A stretch of DNA of 47,392 nucleotides, taken from assembly GCF_900100345.1 (NCBI RefSeq), contig NZ_FMTT01000006.1, positions 156,934-204,325 of the forward strand, written 5' to 3'. Below the pieces are notes generated by a model. The model worked only from the letters and a program-made list of their open reading frames with translations. It made no database searches and was not told the origin of the DNA. Each line of letters opens with the position of its first letter. The stretch's first letter is position 1. The position numbers and the translations under genes were made by a program. The DNA comes from Paenibacillus tianmuensis. GTDB taxonomy: Bacteria > Bacillota > Bacilli > Paenibacillales > NBRC-103111. This document shows positions 7,794-17,182 of this stretch, piece after piece.

Positions 7794-9251
7794 TTAATAC
7801 GATTTGCCGAAGACGACGGTGTGCTTGGCGTCTTCGCCGCAGACGAGACATTTCGGCTTGGATACGCCCGGCTCGAACGGAATATTGCGGCTCGTTGCGC
7901 CTGCCTCTTCTTTGACCTGCGCTTCGCAGGCGGCGGAGCCGCACCAGCCCGACAATGCGAAGCCGCGTTTTTGCTCGAGGAACGATTTCAGCTCGTCCAC
8001 CGTATCCGCTTCAGTCATGCTTTCGTCGCGGAACCGCTTGGCTCGATCATACATTTCCTGCTGCGTTTCCGTCAATAGCTTTTGCACTTCTTCTACAAAT
8101 TGGTCTTGCTGGACGACACGCTTCTCTCCGGTAATCCGGGACACCAGGACCACTTGCCCGTTTTCCATGTCCCGCGGTCCCAGCTCGACGCGGACCGGTA
8201 CGCCACGCATTTCGTATTCGTTAAATTTCCAGCCCGGACTTTGGTCCGGCCGATCGTCCACTTTCACACGTACGCCAGCCTGCTTCAACTGGGCGTACAG
8301 CTCGTCTACGCGGCCGACAACCTGCTCTCTCGTCTTCGGAGGACCGATAGGAATCATGATGACTTGCGTCGGTGCGATCTTCGGCGGCAAAGCCAAACCG
8401 CGGTCGTCGCCGTGAACCATGATCAGAGCTCCGATGAGACGGGTGCTGACTCCCCAAGAGGTCGTATGGCAGAACTGATGCTGATTCTCGCGGTCCAAAT
8501 ATTTAATATCAAACGCCACGGCGAAGTTCGTGCCCAAATAGTGGGAAGTTCCCGCTTGCACCGCTTTGCCATCCTTCATCATCGCTTCGATGGAATACGT
8601 ATCGACGGCGCCCGCGAACTTCTCGGAAGGCGTCTTCTGGCCCATAATGACCGGAATCGCTAAGAACTCTTCGGCGAAAGAACGATAAATTTCCAGCATC
8701 TGCATCGTTTCTTTGCGCGCATCAGCTTCATCCTCGTGAGCCGTGTGGCCTTCCTGCCATAAAAACTCGCTTGTACGCAAGAACGGCAGCGTCCGCTTTT
8801 CCCAACGGACCACGTTGGCCCACTGGTTGATCAAGAGCGGCAGGTCGCGGTAGGAATTTATCCACTCCGCATACATGTGGCCGATCATCGTCTCGGATGT
8901 CGGGCGAATCGCCAGCCGCTCTTCGAGCTTCTCACCGCCTGCTTCCGTTACCCACGGCAGCTCCGGGTTGAACCCTTCCACATGTTCTTTTTCTTTTTGG
9001 AAAAAGCTCTCGGGAATGAACAGCGGGAAATAAGCGTTGCGGTGTCCCGTTTCCTTAAACCGGCGGTCCAGCTCCCGCTGAATATTTTCCCAAAGCTCGT
9101 ACCCGTCCGGTTTAAATACGATGCATCCGCGGACAGGCGAGTAGCTCATGAGATCGGCCTTTTTAATGACATCAATATACCAGCGGGAGAAATCCTCGCC
9201 CTGCGGCGTAATTTCTTTCACAAACTGTTTGTCTTGCTTTTGGTTCGACAT
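7794..9251 (-). CDS. proS: prolyl-tRNA synthetase, short (archaeal/eukaryotic-like) type
   Basis: Charges tRNA-Pro with proline. The 485 residues show class II motif 1 (about 70-90, YFPLFIPESFF) and motif 2 (RWEKRTLPFLRTSEFLWQEG, about 150). Then come SHYLGTNFAVAF, the anticodon-binding domain (from about 290, QVIMIPIGPP), and a C-terminal domain with GWCGSAACEAQVK and CLVCGED cysteines ending in GKSY. The roughly 180-residue INS editing insert of the usual bacterial ProRS is absent, and the C-terminal Cys/Tyr-ended domain is typical of the archaeal/eukaryotic-like form. The start ATG has GGGGGAAA upstream. It stands 32 bases after rseP, at the place where Bacillus carries the long form. Confidence 0.96.
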   Translation of the reverse strand: MSNQKQDKQFVKEITPQGEDFSRWYIDVIKKADLMSYSPVRGCIVFKPDGYELWENIQRELDRRFKETGHRNAYFPLFIPESFFQKEKEHVEGFNPELPWVTEAGGEKLEERLAIRPTSETMIGHMYAEWINSYRDLPLLINQWANVVRWEKRTLPFLRTSEFLWQEGHTAHEDEADARKETMQMLEIYRSFAEEFLAIPVIMGQKTPSEKFAGAVDTYSIEAMMKDGKAVQAGTSHYLGTNFAVAFDIKYLDRENQHQFCHTTSWGVSTRLIGALIMVHGDDRGLALPPKIAPTQVIMIPIGPPKTREQVVGRVDELYAQLKQAGVRVKVDDRPDQSPGWKFNEYEMRGVPVRVELGPRDMENGQVVLVSRITGEKRVVQQDQFVEEVQKLLTETQQEMYDRAKRFRDESMTEADTVDELKSFLEQKRGFALSGWCGSAACEAQVKEEAGATSRNIPFEPGVSKPKCLVCGEDAKHTVVFGKSY

Positions 9252-9283
9252 CGTTCTGTTTTCCCCCTACGGACGGCAATTCG

Positions 9284-10543
9284 TTAACCTTTAATCAAAC
9301 GTAATATATCGTTATAAGTGACAGCGATCATAAGCAGCATCATCATCGCAAAGCCGACAAAATGGACCATGCTTTCGCGACTCGGATCGACAGGCTTGCC
9401 GCGGAGCGCCTCCAGCAGCAAAAACAGCAGCCGGCTTCCGTCCAGCGCCGGGATCGGCAGCAGATTGAACAATCCCAAATGAAGGCTCATAACGGCCATC
9501 CAATAGATGTATTGGATAAACCCTGCGCTAGCTTGCTGGCTTGTAAATTCCACGATCCTTACCGGACCGCCCAAATCGTCCATTTTTACCTGAAGCGTCA
9601 CCAGCTTGCCAAAGCCGTCCAGGATGATGGTCGATGCGGAAACAAGGGTGTTCCAGCCTCCGGTAAACCCTTCGAGCACCGTGGCAGGGCGCGTTTCAGT
9701 CAGAAGGGAGACGCCGACGCGAATGACGCCGTCCTTGTCCATAAGCGGAGTCACTTCTTTGCGGATCTGCTCCTTGTTGCGCTCAATAATCCATACCATC
9801 GGTTTATTCGGAGATTGTTGAATTAAGCCGGTCAGCTTATTGCGGTCGGAGCCGATCTGCACATGATCTACCTGAAGGATAATGTCGCCGGACTGGAGCC
9901 CCGCTTTCTCCGCAGCGGAAGCTGAACTGATTTCCTGAATTTTCACCTTGTCGGGCAGTCCAGCTACGAACACTACGGTTACAAATAGCGCCAAGGCAAG
10001 AATAAAATTCATCAGCGGTCCGGCAAAGATAGCCATTGCGCGCCGTCCTACCGACTTGCTCCCGAACTGGCGGTCCAACGGGGCAATCTGGGTCTCCTGT
10101 TCCTTGGACACCATCATGGCCTGAGGATGAATCGAATAACGTTCGATTTCCCCATCGACATCCAGACGGACGAACAAATCTTTTTCCAGATCGATCTGCT
10201 CGACGACGCCTTCAATCGCTTCCCGGCGGCTTTCGAACTCGTTCAAGTAAATGTGTGTGACCTGATTATCGTCCAACTGCACGGCGATACGCTGACCCTG
10301 GTTGATCTGAACGATCTCCGGATCTTCCCCGGCCATTCGGACGAACCCGCCGATCGGAAGAAGTCTGAGTGTAAACCGGGTTTCTCCGCGTTTGGAGGAG
10401 AGTAACTTGGGACCGAAGCCGATAGCGAATTCCCGAACGAGAATGCCCGCTCGCTTGGCAAAGTAAAAATGTCCCCATTCATGAATCGTGACTAGAACAA
10501 AAAACAAAAGAACAATTTGAAATACGATCTGGATGTTAGCCAA
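9284..10543 (-). CDS. rseP: site-2 intramembrane zinc metalloprotease RseP/RasP
   Basis: Polytopic protease that cleaves anti-sigma factors and remnant signal peptides inside the membrane. The start is TTG (10541-10543) behind AAGGAGG, giving MANIQIVFQIVLLFFVLVTI followed at once by the catalytic HEWGH (His21, Glu22, His25). A PDZ domain spans about 195-275 (AEKAGLQSGDIILQV). The third zinc ligand is in NLLPIPALDG near residue 365, and hydrophobic helices end the protein. At 419 residues it is a typical Firmicute RasP. It follows dxr after 198 bases, matching the dxr-rasP-proS-polC order. Confidence 0.96.
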   Translation of the reverse strand: MANIQIVFQIVLLFFVLVTIHEWGHFYFAKRAGILVREFAIGFGPKLLSSKRGETRFTLRLLPIGGFVRMAGEDPEIVQINQGQRIAVQLDDNQVTHIYLNEFESRREAIEGVVEQIDLEKDLFVRLDVDGEIERYSIHPQAMMVSKEQETQIAPLDRQFGSKSVGRRAMAIFAGPLMNFILALALFVTVVFVAGLPDKVKIQEISSASAAEKAGLQSGDIILQVDHVQIGSDRNKLTGLIQQSPNKPMVWIIERNKEQIRKEVTPLMDKDGVIRVGVSLLTETRPATVLEGFTGGWNTLVSASTIILDGFGKLVTLQVKMDDLGGPVRIVEFTSQQASAGFIQYIYWMAVMSLHLGLFNLLPIPALDGSRLLFLLLEALRGKPVDPSRESMVHFVGFAMMMLLMIAVTYNDILRLIKG

Positions 10544-10635
10544 TGGGTGTACGGCCTCCTTAAGCGCAAATGTTCATATCCAAGCTATGGGCAAATGGTA
10601 TTGGCTGCATGAAAATCGTCCGAAGCCTTCCTTTA

Positions 10636-10665
10636 AGATTAGCATTAATCCCAAAGGGAATACAA
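10636..10665 (-). promoter_or_regulatory. possible weak promoter upstream of rseP
   Basis: In the 198-base dxr-rseP gap the minus strand shows TTGTAT (10660-10665) and TAATCT (10636-10641) separated by 18 bases. Both boxes deviate from consensus. The start point would lie about 90 bases before the rseP TTG. No other structure stands out in this gap. Confidence 0.25.
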
Positions 10666-10741
10666 GCCGGGACTCATGATATGAACATATGAGCAGCTTC
10701 GCCGAAAGATGCCCTGGCGTCGCATCTTCAAACGGATCATT

Positions 10742-11884
10742 TTAGCCCAAGCTGCGCGCCTCTTCCCGGGCCCAACGGTCGATCTCCAGGATGGCGGACA
10801 AATCCGGGCCCGGGATCGGGGAATGCTTGTCCATGACCCTGGCAATCACCTCTTCGATGGCCAGGAATGAAATTTCTCTTTTCAAGAACCGTTCTACCGC
10901 AACTTCGTTAGCCGCATTGTACACGGTGGGCATGGAGCCGCCCGTCCGTCCGCTTTCGTACGCCATCCGCAAACACGGATACCGGTCGAAATCCATCTCG
11001 CGAAACTGCAGCTTCCCGACATCGGATAAACGCAAACGTTCGGAAGGCGTTGCCATCCTGTCCGGATAGGTCAACGCATACTGAATCGGCACCCGCATAT
11101 CCGGCATCCCTAACTGGGCGATAATGCTGTAGTCTACGAACTCAACGAATGAATGGATAATGCTTTCGGGATGAATCAGTACTTCTATCTGATCGTAAGG
11201 CAAGCCGAAGAGCCAGTGGGCTTCGATCACTTCCAGCCCTTTGTTCGCCATCGTCGCCGAATCGATCGTAACTTTCGCTCCCATCGACCAATTCGGATGC
11301 TTGAGCGCATCTTCAACCGTTACATGTGTAAGCTCTTCCCGGGTGCGGTCACGAAACGATCCCCCGGAAGCGGTTAACGTAATTTTATGTACGCGATCCC
11401 GCGATTCTCCGTTCAAGCATTGGAATATGGCGGAATGCTCGCTATCGACCGGAAGCAAAGCGACGCCGCGGCGCTGCGCTAATTCCGTCACTAGATGCCC
11501 TGCGCTAACCAACGTCTCCTTATTGGCAAGACCGATATGCTTACCCGCGTCGATCGCGGCCAGCGTCGGCTTAAGTCCTTGGCTGCCGACAATAGCGGTG
11601 ACCACAAGCTCGGCATCGGTGCCCGCCGCAATTTCGTGCAGCCCCTCTTCACCGTATAGAACCTGAGCGTCCGATTTCGCTGCCGCACGCAGCTGTTCCG
11701 CCGCTTCCTTCGTCGCAACGGCTACCTTGCGGGGACGAAAGCGCTCGATTTGCTCCAGCAGGAGCGGGATATTATAACCACCGGCAAGCCCTTCCACCTC
11801 GAAACGTTCCGGGTAATGCGATATGACATCCAAGGTCTGGGTTCCAATGGAACCGGTAGACCCCAGAATACTGACTTTTTTCAC
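10742..11884 (-). CDS. dxr: 1-deoxy-D-xylulose 5-phosphate reductoisomerase
   Basis: Second enzyme of the MEP isoprenoid pathway, converting DXP to MEP with NADPH. The N-terminal dinucleotide fold shows [19 protein letters not shown]. The substrate and metal region has [42 protein letters not shown] and the [12 protein letters not shown] segment. About 380 residues is the normal length. GTG at 11882-11884 sits 7 bases from GAGGTG and is preferred over the TTG one codon earlier. It follows cdsA by 24 bases and feeds the undecaprenyl supply made by UppS two genes upstream. Confidence 0.97.
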   Translation of the reverse strand: MKKVSILGSTGSIGTQTLDVISHYPERFEVEGLAGGYNIPLLLEQIERFRPRKVAVATKEAAEQLRAAAKSDAQVLYGEEGLHEIAAGTDAELVVTAIVGSQGLKPTLAAIDAGKHIGLANKETLVSAGHLVTELAQRRGVALLPVDSEHSAIFQCLNGESRDRVHKITLTASGGSFRDRTREELTHVTVEDALKHPNWSMGAKVTIDSATMANKGLEVIEAHWLFGLPYDQIEVLIHPESIIHSFVEFVDYSIIAQLGMPDMRVPIQYALTYPDRMATPSERLRLSDVGKLQFREMDFDRYPCLRMAYESGRTGGSMPTVYNAANEVAVERFLKREISFLAIEEVIARVMDKHSPIPGPDLSAILEIDRWAREEARSLG

Positions 11885-11908
11885 CAACGTTCACCTCGGG
11901 GGCAATAG

Positions 11909-12697
11909 TTATACGTGCGGGAGCAGAGCCGCTAAATGAAGGAACGGAAACACGATCAGCCAGCTGTCAGTGCGGTCAAGCACGCCGCCGTGTCCCGGCA
12001 GGATCGTTCCCGTATCTTTGATGCCCTTGACCCGCTTATAGGCGGATTGAATCAAATCGCCCATCTGACCGACAATCGCAATGACGAGCCCGATCCAAAT
12101 CGCTTGCGCAAAGCTAAGCAGCTCCGGACGGTACCAGGCAAAGCCGAGTGCAACGACAATGGACAATGCCGTGCCGCCGATCGCTCCCTCGACGGATTTC
12201 TTCGGACTAATGGCAGGCCAGAGCGGTGTTTTTCCAATCATCGATCCGGTAAAATACGCGCCGGAATCCGTTGACCAAATGCATAAAAATACAAGCAGCG
12301 TCCAATAAAGCCCATTCTCGGATAGCCAGCGCGTCTCCACCATGTAATGAAAGCCGATACCCACGTACACCATGCCCAAAAATGCCGTAGTCACATGATC
12401 GATCGTAATTTTGTTTTTCGAAATAACGGTAACGGCCAGAAAAACAAACATAAACAACCAAATCAAGCGCTCTATCGAAATCCCGGCCTCCTGCCACGGT
12501 ACAACAAGGCCGATGACCCCTAGATAGCCTAAAATTGAGATCGTTTTGTTCTTGTTAAGACCGCTCATCCGTAAAAACTCGTCGTACCCGATCAGCGACA
12601 ATACCAGGATTAACCCGGCAAACCAATAGCCTCCCAAATACAACAGGATGAAAAAGGCGAGCCCTGCCACGACTCCTGTGACAATTCGCTGCTTCAA
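11909..12697 (-). CDS. cdsA: phosphatidate cytidylyltransferase
   Basis: Integral membrane enzyme making CDP-diacylglycerol from phosphatidic acid and CTP. TTG at 12695-12697 follows GGAGG with good spacing and gives MKQRIVTGVVAGLAFFIL, so an earlier in-frame ATG inside the uppS-cdsA spacer is not used. Seven or so hydrophobic segments are visible. The CDP-alcohol signature region near the C-terminus reads SPKKSVEGAIGG, KDTGTILPGHGGVLDRTDS. At 262 residues it is normal. It stands between uppS and dxr in a lipid-precursor run. Confidence 0.95.
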   Translation of the reverse strand: MKQRIVTGVVAGLAFFILLYLGGYWFAGLILVLSLIGYDEFLRMSGLNKNKTISILGYLGVIGLVVPWQEAGISIERLIWLFMFVFLAVTVISKNKITIDHVTTAFLGMVYVGIGFHYMVETRWLSENGLYWTLLVFLCIWSTDSGAYFTGSMIGKTPLWPAISPKKSVEGAIGGTALSIVVALGFAWYRPELLSFAQAIWIGLVIAIVGQMGDLIQSAYKRVKGIKDTGTILPGHGGVLDRTDSWLIVFPFLHLAALLPHV

Positions 12698-12770
12698 ATC
12701 GCGATTCCTCCATCGTTTATGCTGGCAGACGGACATAAGCCGAGCTGCCCCTACCTGTTGTCAACGGCCG

Positions 12771-13538
12771 CTATAAACCGCCGTATCTTCTGGCGCGGCG
12801 TTGGTACTCCCCGACAGCATCGTAGAAATGCTGCTCTGTAAATTCCGGCCAGCACAAATCTGTAAAAAATAGTTCCGAATAAGCTAACTGCCAAAGCATA
12901 AAGTTGCTGATCCGAAGCTCTCCGCTGGTGCGTATCAGAAGATCGGGGTCCGGGAGCGGATCGGTTAACAAATATTTGGAGAAAAGCGCCTCGTCCACTT
13001 CGTCCGCGGCTACTTTATTTTCTTTCATATCCTGAGCAAGCTGCTGGATGCCCTTGAGCATTTCTTTGCGGCTTCCGTAATTTAGCGCAAAGTTCAGAAT
13101 GAGGCCGGTGTTGTGCTTCGTTTGATCGATCGCGTCCTGAACCGCTTTCAGCGTAAAGTCAGGCAGATCTTCCTGCCAGCCCGTCATACGGATCTGGACG
13201 TTATTCGCAATCAGTTCGCCGATTTCTTTCGGAAAAAATTCCATCGGGAGCTTCATTAAATAGTCGACTTCTTCCTTCGGTCTTTTCCAATTTTCCGTGG
13301 AAAAAGCATACAGTGTCAGCACCTTCACACCGATGCTGTTTGCGGCCATCGTAATTTTTTTTACGTTCTTCATACCTGAATGGTGGCCTGCCACCCGCGG
13401 CAGTCCCCGCTTTTGTGCCCATCGGCCATTACCGTCCATGATGACGGCGACATGGTTCGGAATGTTGTCCGCATCCAGCTTGAGAGCGGCTTGCTCTCCT
13501 TCTGGTTTGCTTCCAAACCATTTTTTGAATGACATCAT
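12771..13538 (-). CDS. uppS: undecaprenyl (isoprenyl) diphosphate synthase
   Basis: Cis-prenyltransferase that builds the C55 carrier lipid for peptidoglycan and teichoic acid. The hallmark HVAVIMDGNGRWAQKRG (catalytic Asp, about residue 35) is followed by AGHHSGMKNVKKI, LTLYAFSTENWKRP and the C-terminal DLLIRTSGELRISNFMLWQ. The start is set at ATG 13536-13538, 7 bases from GGGGGA; the adjacent ATG (13535) is an alternative. It begins just after a terminator-like hairpin that follows frr, so it is expressed by read-through or from inside frr. Confidence 0.96.
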   Translation of the reverse strand: MMSFKKWFGSKPEGEQAALKLDADNIPNHVAVIMDGNGRWAQKRGLPRVAGHHSGMKNVKKITMAANSIGVKVLTLYAFSTENWKRPKEEVDYLMKLPMEFFPKEIGELIANNVQIRMTGWQEDLPDFTLKAVQDAIDQTKHNTGLILNFALNYGSRKEMLKGIQQLAQDMKENKVAADEVDEALFSKYLLTDPLPDPDLLIRTSGELRISNFMLWQLAYSELFFTDLCWPEFTEQHFYDAVGEYQRRARRYGGL

Positions 13539-13564
13539 GTCTGAATCCCCCATCAGGAAAGACT

Positions 13565-13587
13565 AAAAGCCCCCTCGAATAAGGGGG
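13565..13587 (-). terminator. intrinsic terminator/attenuator between frr and uppS
   Basis: The minus strand shows stem CCCCCT (13582-13587) with AGGGGG (13570-13575), a 6-nt loop, then C and four T residues (13565-13568). It ends only 26 bases before the uppS start, leaving no room for a promoter in between. Confidence 0.7.
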
Positions 13588-13597
13588 TCTTTACCGG

Positions 13598-14152
13598 TTA
13601 CACTTCCATGATTTCTTTTTCTTTGGCAGCCAATACTTTGTCGACTTCCGCGATATGCTTGTCCGTGAACTTCTGGATGTCGTCCTGATGACGGCGGGAC
13701 TCGTCTTCCGATATACCCGTCTTCTCCAGTTTTTTGATATCGTCGTTCGCGTCGCGGCGGATGTTGCGGATCGCCACTTTCGCTTCTTCACCGAACTTGC
13801 GCGTCATTTTGACGAGCTCGGCACGGCGTTCTTCCGTCAAAGCCGGAATGACGATACGGATCGCGCTGCCGTCGTTGGAAGGCGTCAATCCAAGATCGGA
13901 TTTCATAATCGCTTTTTCGATAGCGGCAACCGAGCTTTTGTCCCACGGCTGAATCATCAGCGTGCGGGAATCCGGCGTATTAATGTTCGCCAGCTGATTT
14001 ACCGGTGTCATAGAGCCGTAGTATTCGACTTGAACGCGATCCAGCAGTGCAGGGGTTGCCCGCCCCGCCCGAAGCGAAGCCAGCTCCTTCTTCAGCGCGG
14101 CGATCGCTTTCTCCATGCGATCTTCCGCACTTTTTTTAATGGATTGCGGCAT
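13598..14152 (-). CDS. frr: ribosome recycling factor
   Basis: Splits post-termination ribosomes with EF-G. The 184 residues match the family length. Visible are the N-terminal helix [29 protein letters not shown], the beta domain with [16 protein letters not shown] and IQPWDKS, and the C-terminal helices with [16 protein letters not shown] and [19 protein letters not shown]. It starts 3 bases after pyrH stops, the usual pyrH-frr pair, and is followed by a terminator-like hairpin. Confidence 0.97.
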   Translation of the reverse strand: MPQSIKKSAEDRMEKAIAALKKELASLRAGRATPALLDRVQVEYYGSMTPVNQLANINTPDSRTLMIQPWDKSSVAAIEKAIMKSDLGLTPSNDGSAIRIVIPALTEERRAELVKMTRKFGEEAKVAIRNIRRDANDDIKKLEKTGISEDESRRHQDDIQKFTDKHIAEVDKVLAAKEKEIMEV

Positions 14153-14155
14153 AGA

Positions 14156-14902
<747 letters not shown>

Positions 14903-14925
14903 TCAGACCGCTAAAGCTTTCTGTT

Positions 14926-14954
14926 AAAAAACAAGGAACACAGCGTGTTCCTCG
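14926..14954 (-). terminator. intrinsic terminator downstream of tsf
   Basis: The minus strand has a 10-bp stem CGAGGAACAC/GTGTTCCTTG (14945-14954 with 14932-14941, one G-T pair), a 3-nt loop and six T residues (14926-14931). It is a strong intrinsic terminator by appearance, 44 bases before pyrH. Confidence 0.85.
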
Positions 14955-14978
14955 TTCCCTTGCATTTATCTTGTTGAA

Positions 14979-15629
14979 TTACAGTTTAACTTGGGACATA
15001 ACTTCTTCAGCGAAGTTTTCTTGTTTCTTCTCCAGGCCTTCTCCGAGCTCGAAACGAACGAAGCGGCGGATCGACAAGTTTTCGCCGATCGTTGCGATGT
15101 TTTCTTTCAGTACTTCTTCTACGGTTTTGTCCGGGTCTTTTACGAAAGGCTGCTCAAGCAGGCAGTATTCCTCGTAGTATTTCGCCAGACGTCCTTCGAC
15201 GATTTTCTCGACGATTTTTTCCGGCTTGCCTTCGTTCAGCGCTTGGTTCGTCAAGATTTCGCGCTCTTTGTCCAGCGCTTCTTGCGGAACTTCATCACGG
15301 CGAAGGAATTTCGGGTTGGAAGCTGCGATATGCAAAGCAATGTCGCGTACAAACGTTCTGAACTGCTCGTTTTTCGCAACGAAGTCAGTTTCGCTGTTTA
15401 CTTCAACCAATACGCCGATTTTGCCGCCGGCGTGAATGTAGGACTCGATCATGCCTTCCGTTGCGATCCGGCCTGCTTTGTTGGCTGCCGCGGAAAGACC
15501 TTTTTCGCGCAAAATCTCGGCAGCTTTGGTCAAGTCGCCGTTTGCTTCTTCCAATGCTTTTTTACAATCGAGCATGCCTGCTCCTGTTTTATCGCGCAAT
15601 TCTTTTACTGCTGCTGCACTAACTGCCAT
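14979..15629 (-). CDS. tsf: elongation factor Ts
   Basis: Guanine-nucleotide exchange factor for EF-Tu. ATG at 15627-15629 gives [20 protein letters not shown], the family N-terminus (UBA-like domain with [23 protein letters not shown]). It is followed by [23 protein letters not shown] in the core. At 216 residues it is the shorter Firmicute form with a reduced dimerization domain. It is preceded by a terminator-like hairpin after rpsB and followed by another. Confidence 0.97.
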   Translation of the reverse strand: MAVSAAAVKELRDKTGAGMLDCKKALEEANGDLTKAAEILREKGLSAAANKAGRIATEGMIESYIHAGGKIGVLVEVNSETDFVAKNEQFRTFVRDIALHIAASNPKFLRRDEVPQEALDKEREILTNQALNEGKPEKIVEKIVEGRLAKYYEEYCLLEQPFVKDPDKTVEEVLKENIATIGENLSIRRFVRFELGEGLEKKQENFAEEVMSQVKL

Positions 15630-15663
15630 GATTTGGCCTCCTTGGAATGTGATATGTATTCCC

Positions 15664-15708
15664 AAAAAAAGGGCGGTGAAAGGATTTTGCACCTTTAAAC
15701 CACCCTTT
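15664..15708 (-). terminator. intrinsic terminator/attenuator between rpsB and tsf
   Basis: On the minus strand, GGGTGGT pairs with ACCGCCC (one G-T) and AAAGG with CCTTT, forming a long stem. AAA flanking and then seven T residues (15664-15670) follow. The tsf start is 34 bases beyond, so EF-Ts expression must depend on read-through unless a promoter lies within rpsB. Confidence 0.85.
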
Positions 15709-15723
15709 CTCGTATTCAATGCA

Positions 15724-16422
15724 TTAAGCTGAAGTCTCTTCGCCTTGGCGAGCTTCGATAACCGCGTCGGCAATTTTAGCCGTCAGCAATTTCACGGCAC
15801 GGATTGCATCGTCGTTACCCGGGATCACGTAGTCGATTTCGTCCGGATCGCAGTTCGTGTCTACGATACCAACGATCGGAATACCAAGCTTGCGCGCTTC
15901 CGCAACGGCAATGCGCTCTTTGCGCGGGTCGATGATGAACAGTGCGCTTGGCAGACCTTTCATATGGGAAATACCGCCCAAGAATTTCTCAAGACGATCT
16001 TTTTCTTTGCGAAGAATAATAACTTCTTTTTTCGGCAGCACTTCGAACGTGCCGTCTTGTTCCCATTTTTCCAGCTCGTGCAAACGGTTGATCCGTTTTT
16101 GGATCGTTTGGAAGTTCGTCAGCGTACCGCCGAGCCAACGTTGGTTGATGTAGTACATTCCGCAACGTCCAGCTTCTTCTTTAACCGAATCCTGTGCTTG
16201 CTTTTTCGTACCTACGAACAAGATCGTGCCGTTTTCTGCGGCTACGGACTTGACGAAGTTGTAAGCTTCCTCAACTTTTTTGACCGTTTTTTGCAGGTCG
16301 ATGATGTAAATTCCGTTTCTTTCGGTGAAGATGTATCGATCCATTTTCGGGTTCCAACGACGGGTTTGGTGACCGAAGTGTACCCCAGCTTCAAGCAGCT
16401 GTTTCATGGAGATAACTGCCAT
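15724..16422 (-). CDS. rpsB: 30S ribosomal protein S2
   Basis: Ribosomal protein uS2, needed for late 30S assembly and S1 or mRNA binding. ATG at 16420-16422 gives [20 protein letters not shown], a classic S2 start, behind GAGGAGGTG. The [43 protein letters not shown] and IVDTNCDPD segments are diagnostic. It has 232 residues and is the first gene of the rpsB-tsf unit, with its own promoter and a structured leader. Confidence 0.98.
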   Translation of the reverse strand: MAVISMKQLLEAGVHFGHQTRRWNPKMDRYIFTERNGIYIIDLQKTVKKVEEAYNFVKSVAAENGTILFVGTKKQAQDSVKEEAGRCGMYYINQRWLGGTLTNFQTIQKRINRLHELEKWEQDGTFEVLPKKEVIILRKEKDRLEKFLGGISHMKGLPSALFIIDPRKERIAVAEARKLGIPIVGIVDTNCDPDEIDYVIPGNDDAIRAVKLLTAKIADAVIEARQGEETSA

Positions 16423-16575
16423 CCTCACGCACCTCCTCTAAATTGGTTTTTGTGGTTTCCTCCGCCGATCGCATCTCCCGGTAAAACTCCTTGGCCGAGA
16501 CGCTTAAGCAAGCATCTGTCGAACCCAGTGGGAGCACCATTACCGGAATTAACCGACGTGTGGTTTTTAACACCG
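16423..16575 (-). promoter_or_regulatory. structured 5' leader of rpsB
   Basis: About 150 nt lie between the predicted transcript start and the rpsB ATG. On the minus strand an outer 7-bp stem CCGGTAA/TTACCGG (16540-16546 with 16478-16484) encloses a perfect-length 8-bp hairpin AGATGCTT/AAGCGTCT (16510-16517 with 16498-16505, one G-T, loop GCTT). The length and nested pairing suggest a regulatory leader, possibly bound by S2; this is inference. Confidence 0.55.
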
Positions 16576-16581
16576 AAAATT

Positions 16582-16610
16582 ACTATACCATAACTGACAA
16601 TCGTATGCAA
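16582..16610 (-). promoter_or_regulatory. sigma-A promoter of rpsB
   Basis: Minus strand -35 TTGCAT (16605-16610), 17-base spacer and -10 TATAGT (16582-16587), with TGG before the -10 box (extended -10). It lies after the fla/che operon terminator, so rpsB begins a new transcript. Confidence 0.87.
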
Positions 16611-16628
16611 CACCCGCGGCAGCTCGAC

Positions 16629-16667
16629 GAAAAAAGACAAAGTCAGACCCCAACCGCCCGAGTCTGA
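16629..16667 (-). terminator. intrinsic terminator ending the fla/che operon
   Basis: The minus strand stem TCAGACTC/GGGTCTGA (16660-16667 with 16643-16650, one T-G pair) has a 9-nt loop and is followed by CTTTGTCTTTTTT. It sits 6 bases after the last gene of the motility operon and directly before the rpsB promoter. Confidence 0.85.
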
Positions 16668-16672
16668 TCGTT

Positions 16673-17182
16673 TTATGGTGTCGTTAAATTGGCTATGATT
16701 TGCGTCAGCTCTTGAGACCCCTTAAATCCATGCACGCCTGAGATAATTTTATCGTTGAGTTGCTTTTGTCTCAGCTCGTCTACTAAGGCGGTCCGGTCTG
16801 CAATAACGCCGCTCTGCTGCAGCAAATCCGCTACTTGGGCCGCAGTCATGCCTTTGGAGACATAAATGTACGTTTCCTTATCGGGCGCGGCAGACTGCGG
16901 CTGTGCGGCTTGTTTGTCCTTCTCTTCTTTCAGCTTCTGCGCGATCATGGCATCGACCTGCGGCTGGTCGTACAGCTTTTGACTTTTGTCGTACACATTA
17001 AAATAGGTAGAAGCGGCTTCCTTGAGCCGGATGCGGTCCATCTCCTCGGGCGCCTGTCCTGCCGCGGGCTGCTTGGAAGCGGCGCTGCTCGACGGAGCAA
17101 CCGCATTCATCAGCTGAAGCAGAACGGCGCCCAAAATCAAACCGGTGCCGAGCCCGTACAGAAGCGATTTGTTCTTAAGCAT
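16673..17182 (-). CDS. membrane protein with an MltG/YceG-like N-terminal (LysM-like) domain only
   Basis: Function not known. The start is ATG 17180-17182 behind AGGAGG, overlapping the end of the previous gene by 8 bases, giving 169 residues. One membrane segment (about 6-25, SLLYGLGTGLILGAVLLQL) follows a short basic N-terminus. A Ser/Ala/Gln linker comes next, then a charged stretch (about 48-85), a second Gln/Ala linker and a C-terminal domain (about 105-165). That last domain, with YIYVSKGMTAAQVADLL, SGVIADRTALVDEL and GSQELTQIIANL, resembles the LysM-like part of the lytic transglycosylase MltG. The catalytic MltG domain is absent. It is the last gene before the operon terminator. It may bind peptidoglycan, but that is inference. 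Confidence 0.75.
   Translation of the reverse strand: MLKNKSLLYGLGTGLILGAVLLQLMNAVAPSSSAASKQPAAGQAPEEMDRIRLKEAASTYFNVYDKSQKLYDQPQVDAMIAQKLKEEKDKQAAQPQSAAPDKETYIYVSKGMTAAQVADLLQQSGVIADRTALVDELRQKQLNDKIISGVHGFKGSQELTQIIANLTTP

Noticed and set aside
9252..9283. Looked for a T-box or other leader before proS
   Set aside because: Only 32 bases separate rseP from proS, so no room for a riboswitch.
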